The notes beneath the pieces were generated by a model. That model saw only the letters and a program-made list of their open reading frames with translations. It was not told where the DNA came from and made no database searches. Positions 16,768 to 24,278 of a stretch of 64,000 nt of DNA are shown here, piece after piece. Numbering within the stretch: the stretch's first letter is position 1; every line of letters starts with the position of its first letter. A program made the position numbers and the translations under genes. Source of the stretch: Treponema sp. (GTDB lineage Bacteria; Spirochaetota; Spirochaetia; Treponematales; Treponemataceae); contig JAEDCT010000002.1 in assembly GCA_016294035.1 (NCBI GenBank), forward strand, positions 1 through 64,000. Direction: 5' to 3'.

Positions 16768-17598
16768 CTATTCATCCGACTTTTTCTTTGCCTCATTCCA
16801 GAATTCCATCATTTTATTGTCGTTTTCTGCTTTCATTTCCAGATTTGACTTTTTCATTCTTTTTTCTACAAATTTATAACGTTCTGAAAACTTTATGTTT
16901 GCTTTTTCAAGTGCAACATTGGGATCAACACCAAAATTCCTGCTTAAATTTACCACAGCCAGAATCAAATCTCCCATTTCCTCTTCAAGATGAGCCTTGT
17001 CTTTTTCTGATTCTGCTTCCCTAACCTCATTAATTTCCTCAAAAATCTTTGAGTAGAAATCTTCTGACTTTCGCCAGTCAAACCCAGATTTTGCGGCCTT
17101 TTTCAACAGTTTATAAGCCTTCAAAAGCGGAGGAAAACTCTTTGGAACAGAATCCAGAACACTATCCGATTTTCGGCCTTCAACAGTTTCCTTGATTTTT
17201 TCCCAATGGTTGTGAACTTCATCTGAAGTATAAACTCCATTAACTGATCCAAAAACATGAGGATGACGTCTGATAAGCTTTTCACATATCTCATTCAAGC
17301 TATCTTCAGAACCAAATAAGCCCGATTCCTCATAACAGCGTGAAATAAAAACCAGATTAAAAAACACATCACCCAATTCCTCTTTAACGTGATCAGCATC
17401 ATCTTCAGAAATGGCATCAATTGCCTCAAATGTCTCTTCAATAAATGTTGATCTTAAAGTTTGTGGATTCTGTTCCTTATCCCATGGACAGCCATTTTCA
17501 GACCGAAGCACCTCCATAATTTCAGACAACCTGTTGAATGCAGCAGCTTTTGGAGAGATTTCACGGATTTTTTTTGTCAGTTCTGATTCAAAATTCAT
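16768..17598 (-). CDS. mazG: nucleoside triphosphate pyrophosphohydrolase MazG
   Basis: MazG hydrolyses NTPs and dNTPs to monophosphates and pyrophosphate, a house-cleaning role. Two MazG domains are seen: the first with RSENGCPWDKEQNPQTLRST and EETFEAIDAI followed by KEELGDVFFNLVF, the second near residues 155-220 with EEMGDLILAVVNLSR. Start is the ATG at 17598 (MNFESEL), which overlaps the pth stop as ATGA; the in-frame codon further upstream lies inside pth. Length about 276 is normal. Coupled to pth. Confidence 0.92.
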   Translation of the reverse strand: MNFESELTKKIREISPKAAAFNRLSEIMEVLRSENGCPWDKEQNPQTLRSTFIEETFEAIDAISEDDADHVKEELGDVFFNLVFISRCYEESGLFGSEDSLNEICEKLIRRHPHVFGSVNGVYTSDEVHNHWEKIKETVEGRKSDSVLDSVPKSFPPLLKAYKLLKKAAKSGFDWRKSEDFYSKIFEEINEVREAESEKDKAHLEEEMGDLILAVVNLSRNFGVDPNVALEKANIKFSERYKFVEKRMKKSNLEMKAENDNKMMEFWNEAKKKSDE

Positions 17599-18257
17599 TT
17601 TGTTTCCGCAAGAAGTTTTTTCTTTCCCCAGCATTGAATCAAATTTGCCGTATCCCTGGAAATTATCAATTTTGCGAACAGTTCATTTGTCTGTGCAAAA
17701 ACTTGAGACAATCCGATTTTTTCGTCTTCGGTAAAAGAACCAAGAACAAAATCAGCAACATTTCCATTTGCAGGCTTTCCTACACCAAATCTTAATCGCC
17801 AGAAATCTGGTGTTCCCAAAACATTTTTGGTTGATCGTAGTCCATTGTGACCGCCTAATCCACCTGACCACTTTAAACTTACTGTTCCAAATGGCAATTC
17901 AATCTCATCATGAACGACAAGAACATCACTTGCAGGAATCTTAAAAAAACGTGATGCCTCTCCAATGGCATCTCCACTCAAATTCATATATGTCATTGGT
18001 TTCATAAAATAAATTTTCTTTGGTGCTTCTTCTGGAATAGGCAAAGTTCCATTGGATCTTTCCTTGATCAACTGACAGTCCTTGAGCCAGTTAGCCAGAA
18101 CATCAAAATCAACTGAAAAAAAATCAGACTTGTACTTTGATTGCCATGATATTTTATTGGAAAAAGGAAGTGACTTTTCAAAAAGCCAGGCAACATTATG
18201 GCGGGTATTCTCATATTCTCTTCCATAATTACCCAAAAATGCAATTAACTGAATCAT
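17595..18257 (-). CDS. pth: peptidyl-tRNA hydrolase
   Basis: Pth releases peptides from stalled peptidyl-tRNA. The 220-residue product has the family's N-terminal FLGNYGREYENTRHNVAW (catalytic His in TRHN), then KPMTYMNLSG, VVHDEIELPFG and the GGHNGLRS motif. It is longer than the usual 185-195 residues through an insertion around residues 35-65. There is no Shine-Dalgarno; a TTGTTT-17-TATATT promoter predicts an mRNA with only about three bases of leader. Confidence 0.92.
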   Translation of the reverse strand: MIQLIAFLGNYGREYENTRHNVAWLFEKSLPFSNKISWQSKYKSDFFSVDFDVLANWLKDCQLIKERSNGTLPIPEEAPKKIYFMKPMTYMNLSGDAIGEASRFFKIPASDVLVVHDEIELPFGTVSLKWSGGLGGHNGLRSTKNVLGTPDFWRLRFGVGKPANGNVADFVLGSFTEDEKIGLSQVFAQTNELFAKLIISRDTANLIQCWGKKKLLAETK

Positions 18258-18266
18258 AATACACTA

Positions 18267-18295
18267 AATATAGAACATCTTATGCTTTAAAACAA
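18267..18295 (-). promoter_or_regulatory. sigma70-like promoter of pth-mazG
   Basis: On the minus strand TTGTTT (18290-18295), 17-base spacer, TATATT (18267-18272), nine bases before the pth ATG at 18257. Confidence 0.5.
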
Positions 18296-18297
18296 CA

Positions 18298-18331
18298 AAA
18301 AGGCCAGACTGAATCTACAATCTGACCTTTT
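18298..18331 (-). terminator. terminator of the sugar ABC importer operon
   Basis: Arms 18298-18308 and 18321-18331 form an 11-bp stem with one G-T/C mismatch; on the minus strand it is followed by TTTTTG, 33 bases after the last permease gene. Confidence 0.65.
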
Positions 18332-18363
18332 ATTTCTAAAGATTAACCTGGCTAAAATTAATT

Positions 18364-19281
18364 CTATTCCTTAACACCACCAGCAGTAGCACCACTGATA
18401 ATATACTTTGAAAGGAAGAGATAAACGATAATCAATGGGAAGATTGCCAAAGTCATGAGTGTATATACAACACCCAAGTCAAACATCATGTAGTCTGCGT
18501 TACGAGCACTAGCAATAACAATTGGAACAGTCCACAATGACTTCTTGCTGATAATAAGTGCTGGAACGAAGTAGTTGTTCCATGATGAAACGAATGCAAA
18601 GATTGACTGAACAGCAAATGCCGGCTTAAGCATTGGAATAACAATTGCATTGAATGTATAGAACTCGTTACTTCCGTCTACACGAGCAGCCTCAACAATT
18701 GAATAAGGAAGTGTTGCTTCCATAGACTGATACATATAGAAGAATACAACAGGTGCTGCAATTGCTGGAACAATGAGAGGAACGTAAGTGTTCATCAAGT
18801 TCATCTTTGTCATCAAGTCAATAAATCCCAATGTAGAAACCTGTGTTGGAACCATCATAACTGCCATGATAAAGTTGAATGCAGCCTTCTTTCCCTTGAA
18901 GTTGTACATGTAGATGCCATAGGAAGTCATTGCAGAGAAGTAAGTTGTTACTGCTGCTGTAAGAAGACCAAGGATCAAGCTGTTAAACAAACCGCGGATA
19001 ATTGGGTAACTTGAGCTGAATACCTTATGTGTAATTACCTGACCAGAAAGATTTACTGTTGTAAATGATTCTGATGTGTAAATAAACTGCTTAAGGTGAG
19101 TAATCAACTGAAGACCTGGAACTACAGAGAATCCACTCTGAATCTGAGAGTGCAAACGTGTAGCATTAATAATCATGATATAAAATGGGAACAATGACAA
19201 AATTGCAAGGATTCCCAAAACAATGTAGCACACTGTACGACGTGCTGTAATCATCTGTGACTGACTGCCAATTTTATCCAT
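18364..19281 (-). CDS. sugar ABC transporter permease (MalG-like)
   Basis: A 305-residue inner-membrane permease of the carbohydrate-uptake CUT1 family. It has about six hydrophobic segments and the EAA loop EAARVDGSNEFYTFNAIVIP followed by the short MLKPA helix, which docks with the ATPase. The N-terminal region is extended by a periplasmic section (about residues 40-85). It is the last gene of the binding protein-permease-permease unit, 13 bp after its partner. No ATP-binding subunit is encoded here, so a shared MsmX/UgpC-type ATPase elsewhere is inferred. The sugar is unknown. Confidence 0.9.
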   Translation of the reverse strand: MDKIGSQSQMITARRTVCYIVLGILAILSLFPFYIMIINATRLHSQIQSGFSVVPGLQLITHLKQFIYTSESFTTVNLSGQVITHKVFSSSYPIIRGLFNSLILGLLTAAVTTYFSAMTSYGIYMYNFKGKKAAFNFIMAVMMVPTQVSTLGFIDLMTKMNLMNTYVPLIVPAIAAPVVFFYMYQSMEATLPYSIVEAARVDGSNEFYTFNAIVIPMLKPAFAVQSIFAFVSSWNNYFVPALIISKKSLWTVPIVIASARNADYMMFDLGVVYTLMTLAIFPLIIVYLFLSKYIISGATAGGVKE

Positions 19282-19293
19282 TTCAGCACCTCC

Positions 19294-20259
19294 TTAACGC
19301 TTGTTCTGATAGTTAGCCATTGTAGTCTTATAAACAATAGCACTCAAAACACCTGTGATTGCAAACAAGAGAATAGATGTAGCTCCTGCTGGTCCATAGT
19401 TACGGCTTGCAAGATGGTTGTTAAGTTTCATGATGATTGTCATGATTGTACGGTTAGGGTTACCATTTCCGTTTGACAAGATCTGTGGAACGTCGAACAT
19501 CTGAATACCACCAATCAAAGAAGTAATGAATACGTATACGAAGATTGGAAGAAGCAAAGGCATTGTAACCTTGAAGAATACCTGTGTAGGAGTTGCACCG
19601 TCGATACGAGCTGCTTCAAACAAGCTGTTATCAATTCCCATAACACCAGCCATGAGAAGAATTGTTGTGTTACCGTACCACATGAGGAAGTTCATTGTGG
19701 CAACAAGTGATCTAGTCCACCATACAGACTCAAAGAATCTGATTGGTTCCATCGGCTTAACTGCACCCTGTGCAATTGCATTAGCATTGGAACTGTCTAC
19801 GATAGACTTGATAATATTATTAACAGGACCGTTTGGCGAGAACAATGTGAAGAACAACATTGCAAAAGCTGCGGCCATGATAAGGTTCGGCAAGTAAATA
19901 ACCGTCTTAAAGAAAGACTGTCCCTTGAGATTAAGTTCAGTATTTGTGAACCAAACTGCAAGAAGAAGAGAAATAATAATCTGTGGAATAAATCCCATAG
20001 CCCACATGATAAGTGTGTTAAGGAAATATTTTGCCAAGCTGTCATTAGCATTAAAAATCTTTACAAAGTTGTCAAACTTAACGAAGTTTGGACCAATCTC
20101 TTGCAAACCAACGCGATAATATTCAAACAAACTGTATGTAAATGTTGTAACAAGTGGAATCAGCGAAAATACAACATAAATAATAAAGAATGGTGCAATA
20201 AAAGCATAACCCCAGTTATCGCACTGAATAGTATGCTTTTTTTTCAAACTAGCCATCAT
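19294..20259 (-). CDS. sugar ABC transporter permease (MalF-like)
   Basis: The partner CUT1 permease, about 321 residues from the ATG at 20259 (MMASLKKK), chosen because AAGGAG lies just upstream; the frame continues upstream without a good start. About six membrane segments, with the first at residues 16-36 of this start, and the EAA loop EAARIDGATPTQVFFKVTMP near residue 220. The FFKTVIYLPNLI segment is also typical. Transcription reaches it from the binding-protein gene only by passing a strong terminator at 20321-20354, which should lower permease levels relative to the binding protein. Confidence 0.9.
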   Translation of the reverse strand: MMASLKKKHTIQCDNWGYAFIAPFFIIYVVFSLIPLVTTFTYSLFEYYRVGLQEIGPNFVKFDNFVKIFNANDSLAKYFLNTLIMWAMGFIPQIIISLLLAVWFTNTELNLKGQSFFKTVIYLPNLIMAAAFAMLFFTLFSPNGPVNNIIKSIVDSSNANAIAQGAVKPMEPIRFFESVWWTRSLVATMNFLMWYGNTTILLMAGVMGIDNSLFEAARIDGATPTQVFFKVTMPLLLPIFVYVFITSLIGGIQMFDVPQILSNGNGNPNRTIMTIIMKLNNHLASRNYGPAGATSILLFAITGVLSAIVYKTTMANYQNKR

Positions 20260-20320
20260 TTTCTCCTTAGAAATCCAAATATATAACTCACAAAAAGGAG
20301 TTAGCCCACCCAAAATCCTG

Positions 20321-20354
20321 AAAAAAAAATGCCGTCTTTTAGAAAGACGGCATT
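20321..20354 (-). terminator. intercistronic terminator/attenuator in the ABC importer operon
   Basis: A perfect 12-bp stem (20328-20339 with 20343-20354) and, on the minus strand, a nine-T run. It lies between the binding-protein gene and the permease genes, so it probably sets the ratio of binding protein to permease. A weaker GCTGC/GCAGC hairpin is at about 20380-20402. Confidence 0.8.
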
Positions 20355-20427
20355 CTTTCCATTAAGTAAAACCCAAATGTAGCTGCCGGTTACCCAGCAG
20401 CATTAATTTGTTTTAATACTCTAACAC

Positions 20428-21753
20428 TTACTTCTGAAGGTTAGGATACTTTTCCATAATAGATGTGTAGAAGTTGTTCCAAGCTGTTTCCTTGTCAACC
20501 TTTCCGTTGAAGTAGTCAGCGAATGCAGCCTGAATCTTTTCACACATACCCTGATCGTACATAGACATGCAGCTCTTGTCGATTGATGCTGCTGAGTCGA
20601 TGAACAATGCAACGTGGTTCTGTCCACCAAGGAATTCATTCTTGTAGTCAGATGCTGCAACTTCGCGCATAGCTGGTTCGTTGTTTGTGAAGTCACCCAT
20701 TTCTGTTGCGATCTTAACCATTGTTTCCTTATCGCAAGTAAGTGTCTTCATTACGTCCTTGATCAATTCTACGTTGTCTGATCCAGCTGCACCACAGATC
20801 CATGTTCCACCCCATGAGAATCCCATTGGACCCTTACAGAATGCCCAGTCACCGTATGAACCGTTTCCTACAACATTTCCCTTTTCTGGGTCATCGAGTG
20901 TGTTAGGACAGAGACAGAAGTCCAAGAACCAAGCTGGTCCGAAGTAACCGAATACCTTTCCGTCCTTCTTTGCTCCAGCGAAGCTTTCTGCTGACCAGAG
21001 GTTAGCCTTGTTGTTGTAACCCTTGTCTGTGTATTCCTTAGTCTGATCAATCCAGCGTTCGATCATTGGGTCGATTGTGATCTTGTCACCAACAACCCAC
21101 TTTGTTGTTACGTTGTCAGAGAATACGCGGAAGTCATCATCGAAACCAGAGAGCATGAAGTATCCCTTTGACTTTGCCTTTGCAGCTACTGCGTCAAACT
21201 TATTCCAGTCTGCAAGAGCTTCCTGTACTACTGCAGGATCATCTGAACCGAGAACTGCCTTAGCAATTGAACGACGATAGATAAATCCACCTGGACATCC
21301 CTGCCATGAAACACCCTTAAGAGCTCCCTTAGAGTCTGTCATGATGTCTTTTGTATACTTGAACTGGTTAGCAAGATCAGCTTCTGTAAGACCGATTTCC
21401 TTGATTACGTCCATTGTGTATGGAGTATCAACATACTTAAGAGCATAGTCAGCTTCTACGAGGAAGATGTCTACCTTTTCATCAGCTGCTGCATCTTTCT
21501 GTGCCTTGAGAACTTCGTCAAGCTTGTTCTGATATGCATTGTCCTGGTTTGGTGTCTGAACAAAGTTTACCTTTACATCAGCTGGAACCTTTGATGCATA
21601 GTATGTTTCAAAACGTGACTTGAATTCATCGTTCCAAACATAAATGTTCAATACCTTTCCTGCCTTAGCAGAAGAACCTGAACAAGATACGAGTGTTGAT
21701 GCTGCACCTGCAACCATTGCTACACTCAATGCTGTAGCTACTAACTTTTTCAT
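20428..21753 (-). CDS. sugar ABC transporter substrate-binding lipoprotein
   Basis: A 441-residue extracytoplasmic binding protein of the CUT1 (family 1) type. The signal sequence ends in a lipobox LVSC with Cys24. The mature protein has the expected layout: VLNIYVWNDEFKSRFETYY at the start and a Trp-rich centre (WFLDFCLCP, GFSWGGTWICGA) likely to line the sugar site. It has a GGAGG ribosome site. It is first in the operon, followed by a terminator and then two permeases. The ligand is probably an oligosaccharide but cannot be named. Confidence 0.9.
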   Translation of the reverse strand: MKKLVATALSVAMVAGAASTLVSCSGSSAKAGKVLNIYVWNDEFKSRFETYYASKVPADVKVNFVQTPNQDNAYQNKLDEVLKAQKDAAADEKVDIFLVEADYALKYVDTPYTMDVIKEIGLTEADLANQFKYTKDIMTDSKGALKGVSWQGCPGGFIYRRSIAKAVLGSDDPAVVQEALADWNKFDAVAAKAKSKGYFMLSGFDDDFRVFSDNVTTKWVVGDKITIDPMIERWIDQTKEYTDKGYNNKANLWSAESFAGAKKDGKVFGYFGPAWFLDFCLCPNTLDDPEKGNVVGNGSYGDWAFCKGPMGFSWGGTWICGAAGSDNVELIKDVMKTLTCDKETMVKIATEMGDFTNNEPAMREVAASDYKNEFLGGQNHVALFIDSAASIDKSCMSMYDQGMCEKIQAAFADYFNGKVDKETAWNNFYTSIMEKYPNLQK

Positions 21754-21808
21754 GCAATTGCCTCCTTCATTAGTAAATGCATAAATACCTTTATTATAGG
21801 CTTAGTTT

Positions 21809-21836
21809 ATTATACACCATAAGTATTATTTTGCAA
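21809..21836 (-). promoter_or_regulatory. promoter of the sugar ABC importer
   Basis: TTGCAA (21831-21836), 16-base spacer, TATAAT (21809-21814) on the minus strand, giving a leader of about 50 bases containing GGAGG. Confidence 0.6.
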
Positions 21837-21866
21837 GAAAAAAAAAGGAAGAAAACACTATTTTTA

Positions 21867-21879
21867 TGGAAACGTTACA
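21867..21879. promoter_or_regulatory. possible LacI-family/cre-like operator
   Basis: TGGAAACGTTACA, with a central CG and partly inverted arms, lies about 30 bases upstream of the importer -35 box. It is one base short of the usual 14-bp LacI/CcpA operator form. No regulator gene is adjacent, so this is tentative. Confidence 0.25.
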
Positions 21880-21913
21880 AATTTAATTATAAAAATCACG
21901 CCTCACAATTCAA

Positions 21914-21941
21914 CCAGAAATCATCAATAAATGACTTCTGG
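21914..21941. repeat. isolated inverted repeat
   Basis: CCAGAAATCAT and ATGACTTCTGG form an 11-bp stem with one mismatch around a six-base loop in the gap between the importer promoter and tRNA-Asp. There is no T run in either direction, so it is not an obvious terminator. The rest of 21754-22063 shows no gene. Confidence 0.4.
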
Positions 21942-22063
21942 CAGTGCAAATTACAATTCAAGCAAAATTTTAAGTAAATCAGGAAAAAAATCAGCACAAT
22001 CATGAAACATTATGTTTATATAGAAGATAAACAAGAAACGACGTGTTGAAAGAACATAAAAAA

Positions 22064-22092
22064 AGCACCGACACATAAACTGCATCAGTGCT
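22064..22092 (-). terminator. terminator of tRNA-Asp
   Basis: GCACTGA-type and TCGGTGC-type arms form a stem 3' of the tRNA on the minus strand, followed by seven Ts. Confidence 0.7.
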
Positions 22093-22096
22093 TGTT

Positions 22097-22170
22097 CGGG
22101 ATGTACGAGGCTCGAACTCGTGATCTCCGGCGTGACAGGCCAGCGCGATAACCAACTTCGCTAACACCCC
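22097..22170 (-). tRNA. tRNA-Asp (anticodon GTC)
   Basis: Folds as a complete cloverleaf on the minus strand: 7-bp acceptor GGGGTGT/ACATCCC with one G-T pair, D arm with GTTGG, anticodon stem CTGGC/GCCGG with loop CTGTCAC (anticodon GTC), T arm ACGAG-TTCGAGC-CTCGT, and discriminator G. CCA is not encoded and would be added by CCA transferase. A terminator hairpin follows. Confidence 0.95.
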
Positions 22171-22268
22171 TTAACGATGTGACCACTATATAAAATTGAC
22201 CGAGTTGTGTCAATAGTTTTTTTTGAAAAATTATTGTTTTTTTTTGATTTAAATTATATTTTCAACTT

Positions 22269-22907
22269 ATGGAAAACTTTTTTGATGGAATCATCCTGGA
22301 TATTGATGGTACTATTTGGAATACAACAGGAATCGTGGCAGTTGCCTGGAACAAAGCAATTGACCAGACTGGATTAAATGCACGAAAGATAAATGCACAG
22401 GATCTGCAGAATGAATTCGGGAAAACAATGGATGAAATCGCAAAAGATCTCTGGCCGGAACTGGACGACAAATCAAGAGACATTCTCCTTGCAGAATGTG
22501 TAACAGAAGAACAAATTGCCGTCAGAAACAATTCAATAGATATATGCTATGAGGGCGTTGTTGACACAATCAGGGAATTGTCATCATCACAGAATTTCTA
22601 CGTGGTCAGCAATTGTCAGGATGGATACATTGAACTCATGCTGGAAAAAACAGGTCTCGGGAAATATGTAAAGGACTTTGAATGCTTTGGAAGAACCGGC
22701 AAGGGCAAAGCTGAAAACATCATGATCCTTTGCTCAAGAAACGGAATCAAGGCACCTGTATATGTGGGTGACACACAGACAGACAGCAACGCATGCAACC
22801 AGTGCGGAGTTCCATTCATTTATGCTGCATACGGATTCGGAAAAGCAACATCCTACATTGAAAAAATCAGCTCATTCCCTGAATTAGCCAGAATCATAAG
22901 GAAATAG
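22269..22907 (+). CDS. HAD-superfamily hydrolase (phosphoglycolate phosphatase-like)
   Basis: A 212-residue HAD subclass IA phosphatase: motif I LDIDGTIW with Asp11 and Asp13, a helical cap, motif II VVSNC near residue 118, motif III GKGKAENI and motif IV VYVGDTQTDSNACNQCG. The substrate is unknown. No Shine-Dalgarno is seen; a TATATT box at 22255-22260 lies 8 bases before the ATG, so a leaderless mRNA is possible. It is 2 bp from the next HAD gene and clearly cotranscribed with it and rnhA. Confidence 0.85.
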   Translation: MENFFDGIILDIDGTIWNTTGIVAVAWNKAIDQTGLNARKINAQDLQNEFGKTMDEIAKDLWPELDDKSRDILLAECVTEEQIAVRNNSIDICYEGVVDTIRELSSSQNFYVVSNCQDGYIELMLEKTGLGKYVKDFECFGRTGKGKAENIMILCSRNGIKAPVYVGDTQTDSNACNQCGVPFIYAAYGFGKATSYIEKISSFPELARIIRK

Positions 22908-22909
22908 AA

Positions 22910-23503
22910 ATGCTCTACATTTTTGATATGGGTGGAGTTGTTACTTCCACTGCAGTTATTGATGACAAGTTTTGCTCGAGATTTGGAATGACTCTATGGG
23001 ACTTTGAAAAATTTTACGGAAAGGGAACAAATGAAAACCTGTTTCAGATGTGCTCAAACGGAATCATCGACACAAAAGAATTCTGGAAAAGAATTTCTGA
23101 AAGAAGCGGAATTAAAATCACAACTGACTGGTTTCACTGGCTGTTTCATCCCGTGCTGAATGAAAAAACAGTTGAACTCATTAAATACCTGAAAAGCCAG
23201 GGTCACAGAGTTGTCTGTGGAACAAACACAATTTCTGCACATTATTTTTCCCACCTGGAACGCGGAGACTATTCATTCTTTGACCAGACATACAGCTCAT
23301 GTGCTATGGGCGTTTCAAAACCAGACACTGGATTCTGGAAGCTGATTCTTGAGGCAGAAGGATTTGAACCAGAGAACACTGTATTCTTTGATGATAAAAA
23401 AGAAAATTGCGAGGCTGCACGAAGCATGGGAATCACAGCTGTTGAATTCACAACAACTGAAGAAGCAGCAAGGAAAATCGGAATCGAACTATGGAAAAAT
23501 TAA
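22910..23503 (+). CDS. HAD-superfamily hydrolase (YihX-like)
   Basis: A 197-residue HAD protein. Motif I is FDMGGVV near residues 5-11, where the second Asp is replaced by Gly, as is normal for the YihX/epoxide-hydrolase-N-like branch (FDxGGV). Motif II is VCGTNT, motif III the SKPDTGFW segment and motif IV VFFDDKKENCEAARSMGI. It probably dephosphorylates a small sugar phosphate, but this is inferred from relatives. It overlaps rnhA by 13 bp. Confidence 0.85.
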   Translation: MLYIFDMGGVVTSTAVIDDKFCSRFGMTLWDFEKFYGKGTNENLFQMCSNGIIDTKEFWKRISERSGIKITTDWFHWLFHPVLNEKTVELIKYLKSQGHRVVCGTNTISAHYFSHLERGDYSFFDQTYSSCAMGVSKPDTGFWKLILEAEGFEPENTVFFDDKKENCEAARSMGITAVEFTTTEEAARKIGIELWKN

Positions 23504-23937
23504 TTGTTTATACCGATGGCGGATGCTCAGGAAATCCTGGTCCAGGCGGATGGGGATGTGTTATTGTTGACGGAGCCGATGAAACCAGACTTTCGGGCGG
23601 GCTTGCACACACCACAAACAACCAAATGGAACTAACAGCAGCTATAAAGGCACTGGAAACTATTTGCCTCAATGACAAGTGGAACAAGCGCCATGTGGAA
23701 GTTTTTTCTGACAGCCAGTACGTAAAGAATGGAATTACGTCATGGATAAAAAAATGGAAGGTCAACGGATGGATGACGGCAAACAGAAAACCAGTTCTGA
23801 ACAGGGAACTGTGGATTGCACTGGACAATGCATACAACAAGCTTGATGTTGAATGGAACTGGGTAAAAGGACATGCCGGAGTCAAATACAATGAAATCTG
23901 TGACCAGCTGTGCAAGATGGAGATGGGAAAATTTTAG
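23491..23937 (+). CDS. rnhA: ribonuclease HI
   Basis: RNase HI cuts the RNA strand of RNA-DNA hybrids, removing primers and R-loops. The 148-residue product has all acidic positions in context: YTDGGCSGNPGPGGWG (Asp9), MELTAAIKALE, FSDSQYVKNGI, and the C-terminal VKGHAGVKYNEICDQL with the conserved His and Asp. Normal length. Start overlaps the preceding HAD gene and no separate promoter is visible; a terminator follows. Confidence 0.95.
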   Translation: MEKLIVYTDGGCSGNPGPGGWGCVIVDGADETRLSGGLAHTTNNQMELTAAIKALETICLNDKWNKRHVEVFSDSQYVKNGITSWIKKWKVNGWMTANRKPVLNRELWIALDNAYNKLDVEWNWVKGHAGVKYNEICDQLCKMEMGKF

Positions 23938-23948
23938 GTTTTCTAACG

Positions 23949-23988
23949 AAACGTGCCTGTACAAAAAAACAAGCACGTTTTTTTTTCA
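23949..23988 (+). terminator. terminator after rnhA
   Basis: AAACGTGC (23949-23956) pairs with GCACGTTT (23973-23980), followed by Ts to 23986. Confidence 0.75.
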
Positions 23989-23995
23989 ATTAAAG

Positions 23996-24277
23996 TCACT
24001 CTGACCTGATGCAGAAGAGCTTTATTCCTTCTTCTGGGAACTTTTCCTTTATTCCCTCGACAACAAGTTTTATTTTTTCAACCTGATCATCTTCAACATA
24101 ACTGATCATGACAAAATTTTTTTCAGGCCATGTGCTTGTTCCAAGTTTTCTGTCATTTTCTCCACGTCCATATGCAAGTGGAATTGTTGTATATAAGATT
24201 CCAGGCACATAGTTTTCCAGAGTTTCCGTTATGTCTTCTTCAACTGATTTGTTTGAAATTATTTCTATTCTTGTCAT
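23996..24277 (-). CDS. small PG0541-like protein of the RND operon
   Basis: A 93-residue protein starting at the ATG at 24277 (MTRIEIISNKSVEEDI), which overlaps the end of the RND pump gene; GGAGAAG serves as ribosome site inside the pump gene's last codons. The length and pattern (IPLAYGRGENDRKLGTSTWPEKNFVMISYVEDD) fit the PG0541-type/ferredoxin-like 'transporter-associated' family often placed after RND pumps, which resembles PII or DUF3240 proteins. A regulatory role on the efflux pump is plausible but unproven. Confidence 0.7.
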   Translation of the reverse strand: MTRIEIISNKSVEEDITETLENYVPGILYTTIPLAYGRGENDRKLGTSTWPEKNFVMISYVEDDQVEKIKLVVEGIKEKFPEEGIKLFCIRSE

Positions 24278-24278
24278 T

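Noticed and set aside
20380..20402. Second terminator in the ABC importer operon
   Set aside because: The stem is only five base pairs and lacks a T run, so the strong 20321-20354 terminator is the relevant one.
21867..21879. Definite CcpA/cre operator
   Set aside because: The site is one base short and no regulator gene is nearby; kept only as a weak candidate.
22910..23503. HAD gene with a broken catalytic motif
   Set aside because: FDxGGV in place of DxDxT is normal for the YihX-like branch, so there is no reason to call it a pseudogene.
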